NCBI GenBank assembly: GCA_963739175.1
Contig: CAVTZH010000001.1
Coordinates: 1,054,001 to 1,118,000 of the forward strand
Direction of reading: 5' to 3'
Length of the DNA: 64,000 nt
DNA from: VAZQ01 sp963739175
Lineage (GTDB): Bacteria > Pseudomonadota > Alphaproteobacteria > Rhizobiales > Xanthobacteraceae
The position numbers were made by a program, and so were the translations under genes. Positions 56,447 to 64,000 of this stretch are shown piece after piece. The notes beneath the pieces were generated by a model. It was not told where the DNA came from and did no database searches. It saw only the letters and a program-made list of their open reading frames with translations. The first letter of the stretch is position 1. The number at the start of each line of letters is the position of its first letter.

Positions 56447-57259
56447 TCAGTAGCGCGCTACGACCGGGGCGCCGCCGAAGCGATAGTTCAGGCCGATGCG
56501 GGTGAGCCACACCTCGTCCTGCGAACCAATGTTATAGCCACGGCCCGGCACGCCGAAATTGATGCCGTTGAAGGTTGTGCCGGTGATGTTGCCGTCGTGG
56601 TTGACGAAGCGCATGTACATCACTTCGCTCTTGATGCTCCAGTTGCCGCTCCAGGCCCACTCGGTACCGAAGCCCGCGGTCCAGCCCCAGCGCGTGCTGC
56701 TGTTGTTGAACGTGAACGTGGTGGCCGGCGCATCCTCGAACAGCGTCAACGAACGCTTGAAGTTCGCGTAAGCAAAGCCGCCGGTGACGTACACCAGCAG
56801 GTTATCGACGACGATACCGGCGCGGGTCCTGGCCGTGCCGAACCAGCGCAGCTTGCTCTCGATGCTGAGGGTGTCCTGGGTGCCGGCGTCCCCGTCGAAG
56901 AAGGTTTCGCCCGCCTTCATGCCGGACCAGCTCCAGTCCGCTTCGAAGCCAAACACGGTACAGTTGCGCTGCCAGTTCCAGCCGATCTGACCGCCGGCGA
57001 GCCAGCTGCCGTCGGCAATGTTGGCACTGCTCGGAAGGTCAGCGTCGATCGTTTGCGCGATGTTGCCACGATCGGCGTAGTCATGCCGGTAGTAGCCGTA
57101 GCCACCATGAACGCCGACATAGAAGCCACCGAACTGTGCGCAGGCCGGCGCGATTGCGACCGGTGCCGGCGCCTTGACCGGTGCGCGCAGGTCTGCGGCA
57201 TTGGCGGCGCCGAGTGAGAGCGCGCCGATGGACAGCGTAGCGATCAGAAGCTTGTTCAT
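56447..57259 (-). CDS. Outer-membrane beta-barrel protein, tandem paralogue
   Basis: 270 residues from ATG 57259. Same signal peptide (MNKLLIATLSIGALSLGAANA) and same barrel blocks as its neighbour, for example GYGYYRHDYADRGNIAQTID, QIGWNWQRNCTVFGFEADWS, GTARTRAGIVVDNLLVYVTG and GWTAGFGTEWAWSGNWSIKS. The last residues are GGAPVVARY, a Tyr end. The two copies differ mainly in exposed loops (TTAVISSNHT versus TTFTFNNSST). They arose by tandem duplication inside the suc block. Confidence 0.88.
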   Translation of the reverse strand: MNKLLIATLSIGALSLGAANAADLRAPVKAPAPVAIAPACAQFGGFYVGVHGGYGYYRHDYADRGNIAQTIDADLPSSANIADGSWLAGGQIGWNWQRNCTVFGFEADWSWSGMKAGETFFDGDAGTQDTLSIESKLRWFGTARTRAGIVVDNLLVYVTGGFAYANFKRSLTLFEDAPATTFTFNNSSTRWGWTAGFGTEWAWSGNWSIKSEVMYMRFVNHDGNITGTTFNGINFGVPGRGYNIGSQDEVWLTRIGLNYRFGGAPVVARY

Positions 57260-57517
57260 GATAATTCCCCCGACCAATCCCGATAAACTGGATTACTTTT
57301 AGCGCACTTACCGCTCCTTGGCTGTGCCCGGCGCGCCACACTCACCGGCAAAATGACAAACGACGACTGTCAAATAGGAGAGCTATGGCGACCACTCTCC
57401 TGTAAGTAACTGAAATAGAACGATAATTTTAACTGAGGCCGAGGCTATAGAGAATCGCCGCCAAGCGTTTTTCCACCGGCTGTGGCCGTGACGCCGTGTC
57501 CGCCTGGTGGCTGACAG

Positions 57518-58402
57518 TTATCCGCGTACCAGCTCAGCCAAGGTTTTCCCCAGCCGCGCAGGCGACGGCGACACCTTGATGCCGGCCGATTCCATGGCCT
57601 TGATCTTCGATTCGGCATCGCCCTTGCCGCCCGAGATGATCGCGCCGGCATGGCCCATGCGGCGGCCGGGCGGCGCGGTGCGGCCGGCGATGAAGCCGAC
57701 CATCGGCTTCTTGCGGCCGCGCTTGGCCTCGTCCTTGAGGAATTGCGCCGCGTCCTCTTCCGACGAGCCGCCGATCTCGCCGATCATGATGATCGCCTCG
57801 GTCGCCTTGTCGCCGAGCAGAAGCTCGAGCCCGTCGATGAAGTCCATGCCCTTCACCGGATCGCCGCCGATGCCGAGCGCGGTGGTCTGGCCCAGGCCTT
57901 CGCGCGTGGTCTGGAACACCGCTTCGTAGGTGAGCGTGCCGGAGCGCGACACGATGCCGACCTTGCCGGGCTTGAAGATGTTGCCGGGCATGATGCCGAT
58001 CTTGCATTCGCCGGCGGTGATGACGCCCGGACAGTTCGGACCGATCAGGCGCGACTTCGAGCCCGAGAGCGAACGCTTGACCTTCACCATGTCGGCGACG
58101 GGAATGCCTTCGGTGATGCAGACGATCAGCGGAATTTCCGCGTCGATCGATTCCGAGATCGCGTCGGCGGCGCCGGCCGGCGGCACATAGATCACGCTGG
58201 CGTCGCAGCCGGTTTTTTCCTTCGCCTCGGCGACGGTGTCGAACACCGGCAGCCCGAGATGGGTCGAGCCGCCTTTGCCGGGCGCGACGCCGCCGACCAT
58301 CTTGGTGCCGTAGGCGATCGCCTGCTCGGAATGGAAGGTCCCGTTCTTGCCGGTGAAGCCCTGGCAGATGACCTTGGTGTTCTTGTCGACGAGGATGGGC
58401 AT
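57518..58402 (-). CDS. sucD: Succinyl-CoA synthetase alpha subunit
   Basis: 294 residues. CoA-binding Rossmann domain KVICQGFTGKNGTFHSEQAI and VGGVAPGKGG; phosphohistidine in MGHAGAIISGGKG near residue 247. It forms succinate and ATP or GTP with SucC. It follows sucC but with a small membrane-protein gene in between. Two barrel genes separate it from sucA. Confidence 0.96.
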   Translation of the reverse strand: MPILVDKNTKVICQGFTGKNGTFHSEQAIAYGTKMVGGVAPGKGGSTHLGLPVFDTVAEAKEKTGCDASVIYVPPAGAADAISESIDAEIPLIVCITEGIPVADMVKVKRSLSGSKSRLIGPNCPGVITAGECKIGIMPGNIFKPGKVGIVSRSGTLTYEAVFQTTREGLGQTTALGIGGDPVKGMDFIDGLELLLGDKATEAIIMIGEIGGSSEEDAAQFLKDEAKRGRKKPMVGFIAGRTAPPGRRMGHAGAIISGGKGDAESKIKAMESAGIKVSPSPARLGKTLAELVRG

Positions 58403-58448
58403 GGGTGCCTCAAGCTGAACGCTGCATACGGATGAATCGGATCGTGCC

Positions 58449-58814
58449 TCACGCGCCGCTCCAGATCAGCGGCAGCCATCGGCCGGTGAAGAACGAAGCA
58501 ACGAATGCGACGGCACCGGCGACGGCGATCCACAGCCCCGTGCGCATGCGCGATTGCAGCGCACCGCGCACGACCGACACCGCGATTGCGCCGCCAGTCT
58601 TCACCAGATGATCCAAGACGAAACGGCGGACCAGAGGATTGCCGATCTTCATCGCCGCGCGCTCGACCTGTTCGCCGCCTTGCGCCGCGACGTCGCTTTT
58701 CAACGATCGATCGAACACGCGAATACCGATCCGGAACATGATAAAAATCGCGAGACCGACGACGATGGCGACGACGCCCAGCAATCCGATGAGGATGCCC
58801 ACCGCGATTGTCAT
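58449..58814 (-). CDS. Small membrane protein between sucC and sucD
   Basis: 121 residues. Membrane segments at about residues 5-31 (GILIGLLGVVAIVVGLAIFI) and 90-112 (GLWIAVAGAVAFVASFFTG), with an amphipathic middle rich in Arg. No known family was recognised. It starts three bases after the sucC stop, so it is cotranscribed between two subunits that are normally adjacent. Composition matches its neighbours. Confidence 0.75.
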   Translation of the reverse strand: MTIAVGILIGLLGVVAIVVGLAIFIMFRIGIRVFDRSLKSDVAAQGGEQVERAAMKIGNPLVRRFVLDHLVKTGGAIAVSVVRGALQSRMRTGLWIAVAGAVAFVASFFTGRWLPLIWSGA

Positions 58815-58817
58815 CGC

Positions 58818-59984
<1,167 letters not shown>

Positions 59985-60145
59985 GGTGCGTCGTCCCCCA
60001 CCGCTCCAATCGGGATCAAGCCCGACCCGTTTGGGTATACATTATTCCAGCAACCGTCGGGGCGGGCAACCGGCTGCGGCACCAAAGCTGACAGATTTCT
60101 CAAGCCTTCAGAATTCGCAAGCGATGACAACGGGATCGGCAAGGC

Positions 60146-61117
60146 CTACTTGGCCTTGCCGAGATTCGGCGCGATGGTCATGCAGGCGTCGACCAGCGTC
60201 TTCACCGCCGCCGCCGACTTGTCGAACATCGAGCGCTCGGCGCTGTTGAGCTGGATCTCGACGATGCGCTCCACGCCCTTCGCGCCGATCACCACCGGCA
60301 CGCCGACATACAGGTCCTTCACGTCGTATTCGCCGTTGAGCCAGGCCGCGCACGGCAGCACGCGCTTCTTGTCCTTGAGATAGCTCTCCGCCATCGCGAC
60401 GGCGGACGCCGCCGGCGCATAGAACGCGGAGCCCGACTTGAGCAGGTTGACGATCTCGGCGCCGCCGTCGCGGGTGCGCTGCACGATCGCGTCGAGGCGC
60501 GCCTGCGTGGTCCATTTCATCTTCACGAGATCGGGCAGCGGAATGCCGGCGACGGTCGAGTAGCGCGTCAGCGGCACCATGCTGTCGCCGTGGCCGCCGA
60601 GCACGAAGGCGGTGACGTCCTCGACCGACACGTTGAACTCGTCGGCCAGGAAATAACGAAAGCGCGAGCTATCGAGCACGCCCGCCATGCCGACCACCAT
60701 GTGCTTGGGCAGGCCGCAGGCCTTCTGCAGCGCCCACACCATGGCGTCGAGCGGGTTGGTGATGCAGATGACGAAGGCATTGGGCGCGTATTTCTTGATG
60801 CCGGAGCCGACCTGCTCCATCACCTTGAGGTTGATGCCGAGGAGATCGTCGCGGCTCATGCCCGGCTTGCGCGGCACGCCAGCGGTGACGATGACGACCG
60901 ACGCGCCATCGATCGCCTCATACGAATTGGTGCCGACCAGTTTCACGTCAAAGCCGTCGACCGGCGAGGATTGCGCGAGGTCGAGCGACTTGCCCTGCGG
61001 GATGCCCTCCGCGATGTCGAACAGCGCGACATCGCCGAGCTCCTTGAGACCGATGAGGTGAGCGAGCGTGCCGCCGATCTGGCCGGCTCCGATCAATGCA
61101 ATCTTGGGACGCGCCAT
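60146..61117 (-). CDS. mdh: Malate dehydrogenase
   Basis: 323 residues of the LDH-like type. NAD fold KIALIGAGQIGGTLAHLIGL, substrate-loop Arg in TAGVPRKPGMSRDDLLG, and the catalytic His in LGGHGDSMVPLTRYSTV. It oxidises malate to oxaloacetate in the TCA cycle. It heads the mdh-sucC-sucD-sucA-sucB-lpd block. Ribosome binding site GAGG lies upstream of the ATG at 61117. Confidence 0.96.
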   Translation of the reverse strand: MARPKIALIGAGQIGGTLAHLIGLKELGDVALFDIAEGIPQGKSLDLAQSSPVDGFDVKLVGTNSYEAIDGASVVIVTAGVPRKPGMSRDDLLGINLKVMEQVGSGIKKYAPNAFVICITNPLDAMVWALQKACGLPKHMVVGMAGVLDSSRFRYFLADEFNVSVEDVTAFVLGGHGDSMVPLTRYSTVAGIPLPDLVKMKWTTQARLDAIVQRTRDGGAEIVNLLKSGSAFYAPAASAVAMAESYLKDKKRVLPCAAWLNGEYDVKDLYVGVPVVIGAKGVERIVEIQLNSAERSMFDKSAAAVKTLVDACMTIAPNLGKAK

Positions 61118-61337
61118 GTGAACGAGAACCTCGTGTAGAAACCCCGGAATTCAGCGGTCGAACGGGGATCAAAAGGCAGGGCCGCTGCACTGCGTCATAG
61201 ACCTTTTCCGGGGCCCCCTTCAAGGGACAGAGCGGCGGATTCGCGCAGCACGGCTGCGATGCTGGGAATGCCGATATCGGGGCGCTAACATCCATCGCAA
61301 TGGCGCGGTGTTTGCGCGCTCGCTTGAGGAATAACGT

Positions 61338-62303
61338 ATGGCACGGTGGCGGTCGATCGCGACAAGTTTGATGGTTGTCGGACTGAGCGCCACATCCGCC
61401 GCCGCGCAGAGCTTTCCGGCCAAGCCGATCAAGATGGTGGTGCCCTACACGCCGGGATCGCCGGTCGACGTGCTGGCGCGTCTGGCGACGCAACACGCGA
61501 GCACCCGGCTCGGCCAGACCATCGTCATCGACAATCGTCCCGGCGCCGGCACCACGCTCGGCACCAAGGCCGCGGCATCGGCCGATCCCGACGGCTATAC
61601 GATCCTGATCGCCGCCACGAGCTTCATCATCTCATCGGTGATCTATCCGAACCCCGGCTACGATCTCGCCAAGAGCTTTGCGCCCGTGGCGATGCTCGCG
61701 CGCAGCCCGCAGGTCATGGTGATCGCGCCGGAAGTGCCGGCGAACACCGTCGCGGAATTCGTGGCGCATGCGAAGGCCAATCCGAACAAGCTGAATTTCG
61801 GTTTCGGGCTTGGCACGCTGCCGCAGATCCTCGGCGAGACCTTCAAGGCGGTGACCAAGACCGACATCGTCAGCATTCCCTACAAGGGCGGCGCGCAGGC
61901 GATCACCGACATGCTCGGCGGCCGCATCCAGATGAACTTCGGCACGCCGCCGACGCTGCTGCCGCTGATCCAGCAGGGCAAAATCCGCGCGCTCGCGGTC
62001 ACCACCGACACGCGCTACCGCGACATGCCGGACGTGCCGACCATGATCGAGAGCGGCCTGCCGCAGCTCGCCCTCACCTTCTCGGCCGGCGTGCTGGCCC
62101 CGACCGGCACGCCCGAGCCGATCCTCGATACGCTCAACGCCGCATTCCGCGAAGCATTGAAATCGCCGGAGCTGACCGCGAGCATGGCGAAGCTCGGCTT
62201 CGCGCCGGAGCCGTGGACGCGGCAGCAATACGCCGCGTTCCTCGCCGAGGAGATGCAGAAGTGGCCGCCGATCGTGAAAGCATCCGGCGTGAAGGCGGAG
62301 TAA
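61338..62303 (+). CDS. TctC-type receptor
   Basis: 321 residues with a signal peptide ending TSAAAQ and GAGGAA upstream. Mature domain KPIKMVVPYTPGSPVDVLARLA, the ligand-binding loop NRPGAGTTLGTKAAA, PYKGGAQAITDMLGGRIQMNF and PDVPTMIESGLPQ. It is a periplasmic carboxylate receptor. No TctA or TctB permease gene is near; such orphan receptors are numerous in these genomes. The next receptor starts three bases after its stop, so they form one operon. It is divergent from mdh. Confidence 0.92.
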   Translation: MARWRSIATSLMVVGLSATSAAAQSFPAKPIKMVVPYTPGSPVDVLARLATQHASTRLGQTIVIDNRPGAGTTLGTKAAASADPDGYTILIAATSFIISSVIYPNPGYDLAKSFAPVAMLARSPQVMVIAPEVPANTVAEFVAHAKANPNKLNFGFGLGTLPQILGETFKAVTKTDIVSIPYKGGAQAITDMLGGRIQMNFGTPPTLLPLIQQGKIRALAVTTDTRYRDMPDVPTMIESGLPQLALTFSAGVLAPTGTPEPILDTLNAAFREALKSPELTASMAKLGFAPEPWTRQQYAAFLAEEMQKWPPIVKASGVKAE

Positions 62304-62305
62304 CG

Positions 62306-63284
62306 ATGATGCTACGCATCACGCTCGCGATTGTTGCCGTGTTTGCCGCCGGCTTCGGCGCGGCGCCCGCGCAGGCCCAGCAATATCCCGACAAGCCGAT
62401 CAAGCTCGTCATTCCGCTGGTCGCCGGATCGCCGATCACGGCGCTGGCGCGCGTGATCGCGCAGCCCTTATCGGCGCGGCTCGGACAGCAGGTCATCATC
62501 GAGAACCGACCCGGCGCCGGCACTTCGATCGGCGTGAAGGCTGCCGCCGCGATGCCGCCAGACGGCTATAATCTTCTCATGTACGGGCAGAACATCGCGT
62601 ACCTGCAGATGCTCTATCCCGATCTCGGCTTCGATCCGATCAAGGCGTTCGTGCCGATTGCGCCGCTCGCGGACTACTACCACGTCGTCGTGATCTCGCC
62701 GGCGCTGCCGGCGAAGACGCTGCAAGGAATTCGTCGCCTACGCGAAGGCCAATCCCGGCAAGCTCAATTTCGGCATCGGGCTCGGCACCATGCCGCAGAT
62801 CATCGGCGAGTATTTCAACAAGGTCGCCGGCCTCGACATCACCACCATTCCGTATGCGGGCGGCGAGCAGGTGCGCGTCGATATCCTGGGTGGGCGCATT
62901 CACATGAATGTCGGTCCGCCGACCAACCTCATGGGCCTGATCAAGGAAGGTAAGCTGCGGCCGCTCGCGGTCACCAGCAAGCAGCGCATGAAGGAATTGC
63001 CGGACGTGCCGACCATGATCGAGAGCGGCTATCCGCAGGTTGGATTCCACCCCGACGTCTGGCAGGGCATCCTGGCGCCGGTGGGCACGCCGGCGCCGAT
63101 CGTCGAGAAGCTCAATACCGAGATCAACGCGGTGCTGAAGACGCCCGAGGTGAGGACCAGCCTGATGCGGCTCGGCGTCGCCGACATCATGTCGATGACG
63201 CAGCATGAGTTCGCCGCCTTCATCACCAACGAAGGCAAGAAGTGGCCGCCGATCATCAAGACGATCGGCTTCAAGGCGCAATAG
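62306..63284 (+). CDS. TctC-type receptor, one frameshift
   Basis: Starts MMLRITLAIVAVFAAGFGAA, signal peptide ending AQAQQ. Then KPIKLVIPLVAGSPITALARV and NRPGAGTSIGVKAAA. Near 62727 one extra base shifts the frame, after which FVAYAKANPGKLNFGIGLGT and the rest of the second lobe follow to TAG 63282-63284. Length modulo three is one. Two in-frame ATG codons at 62306 and 62309 are equally possible. It is the second of three tandem paralogues. Confidence 0.88.
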
Positions 63285-63308
63285 CGCACGATCCCGAAAG
63301 AGCGAACC

Positions 63309-64000
63309 ATGCGCATTCTCGCACTGATCGCCGCCGCTACCTTGCTCAGCCTCACACCGGCACAGGCGCAACAATATCCCGACCGCGTGATCAAGCTCGT
63401 GGTGCCGTTCGTGCCGGGCTCGCCGGTCGACGTGCTGGCGCGCGTGGTGTCGCAGCAGATGACGACGCGGCTCGGCCAGAGCGTCGTGATCGAGAACCGG
63501 CCCGGTGCCGGCACCTCGACCGCCACCAAGCAGGTGCAGTCGTCGCCGGCAGACGGCTACACGCTGCTGATGATGGGGCAGAACCTCGTCTATGTCGGCC
63601 TGCTCTATCCCGACATCGGCTTCGATCCGGTGAAGTCGTTCGCGCCGGTCGCGACGCTCGCCGGCTGGTCGCATGTGATGCTGGTCGCCAACAACGTGCC
63701 GGCGAAATCGGTGAAAGAGCTCGTCGCCTACGCCAGGACCAATCCCGGCAAGGTGACGTTCGGCTACGGGCTCGGCACCTCGCCGCAGATCGTCGGCAAG
63801 TCGTTCGAGCTGGCCGCCGGCCTCGATCTCATCAACGTGCCCTACAAGGGCGGCGAGCAGGTGCGCGTCGATCTGCTCGGCGGCCGCATCCACATCAACT
63901 TCGCGCCGGTATCGAACGCGCTGCCGATGATCCAGGAAGGCAAGGTGCGCGCGCTGGCGGTGACGAGCGCGGCGCGCGACCCGGAGCTGCCCGACGTGCC
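63309..64000 (+). CDS. TctC-type receptor, 3' end outside the window
   Basis: About 230 residues are present. Signal peptide MRILALIAAATLLSLTPAQA, then YPDRVIKLVVPFVPGSPVDV, NRPGAGTSTATKQVQ, VNVPYKGGEQVRVDLLGGRI and LAVTSAARDPELPDV. It is the third tandem member, closest to the second in the GGEQVRVD block. Cut by the window end with no sign of damage. Confidence 0.92.
   Translation, partial: MRILALIAAATLLSLTPAQAQQYPDRVIKLVVPFVPGSPVDVLARVVSQQMTTRLGQSVVIENRPGAGTSTATKQVQSSPADGYTLLMMGQNLVYVGLLYPDIGFDPVKSFAPVATLAGWSHVMLVANNVPAKSVKELVAYARTNPGKVTFGYGLGTSPQIVGKSFELAAGLDLINVPYKGGEQVRVDLLGGRIHINFAPVSNALPMIQEGKVRALAVTSAARDPELPDV

Noticed and set aside
63285..63308. Possible copy of the GCATGATC repeat (ATCCCGAAAG)
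   Set aside because: Only one short arm is present; it may be a remnant but is too short to call.

Overview
The window is high-GC, densely coded DNA from an alphaproteobacterium. A member of the Hyphomicrobiales near Bradyrhizobium, Rhodoplanes or Pseudolabrys fits best (inference). The basis is the gene orders proA-nadD-rsfS-rlmH, atpHAGDC and mdh-sucCD-sucAB-lpd, the DUF2849/DUF934 sulfite-reduction cluster, many orphan TctC-type receptors, and several families of intergenic palindromes of the kind common in that order. No tRNA, rRNA, CRISPR array, insertion sequence or phage gene was recognised.

Layout. (1) 1-600: a partial small gene, then a C/T-rich tract almost without G that looks like an assembly problem. 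(2) 0.75-15.9 kb: an accessory catabolic island. It holds two broken receptor genes, two cupins, a TctC receptor, a thiamine-diphosphate enzyme, two ModA-like binding proteins, a complete three-component Rieske oxygenase (ferredoxin, oxygenase, FAD reductase), an IclR regulator with a likely shared operator, a beta-hydroxyacid dehydrogenase and an SDR. The substrate cannot be read from sequence; an aromatic acid is the best guess. (3) 16.2-31.6 kb: proA, nadD, rsfS, rlmH, then the cysG-DUF2849-cysI-DUF934 operon on the other strand, an EnvC-like factor with ctpA, a chemoreceptor, a divergent polysaccharide deacetylase, rppH and a heme-barrel protein. (4) 31.7-36.8 kb: the F1 part of ATP synthase. 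(5) 37.2-43.0 kb: a small-molecule island with a collagen-like lipoprotein, a guanidinium exporter preceded by what reads as a guanidine-II riboswitch, SulP, MFS, FTR1 and EamA transporters. (6) 43.0-47.9 kb: priA, xerC, a DUF4337 protein and an SDR. (7) 47.9-61.1 kb: the lower TCA block lpd, sucB, sucA, two tandem outer-membrane barrels, sucD, sucC and mdh, all on the minus strand and interrupted by an antisense serine hydrolase and by a small membrane protein between sucC and sucD. (8) 61.3-64 kb: three tandem TctC receptors, the last cut by the window end.

How the parts work together. The island in (2) pairs receptors for small organic acids with oxygenase and electron-transfer proteins and a single regulator, consistent with uptake and oxidation of an aromatic or related carboxylate. 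Blocks (4) and (7) are core energy metabolism. Block (5) is export and uptake, with guanidinium sensing as the clearest regulatory feature.

Quality warning. Many conserved genes carry a single-base frameshift (proA, cysG, atpG, sucA, two SDRs, a TctC gene and others), and the first 2.5 kb carry several. Because essential genes are hit and most disrupted genes have exactly one extra base, I treat these mainly as sequence errors.
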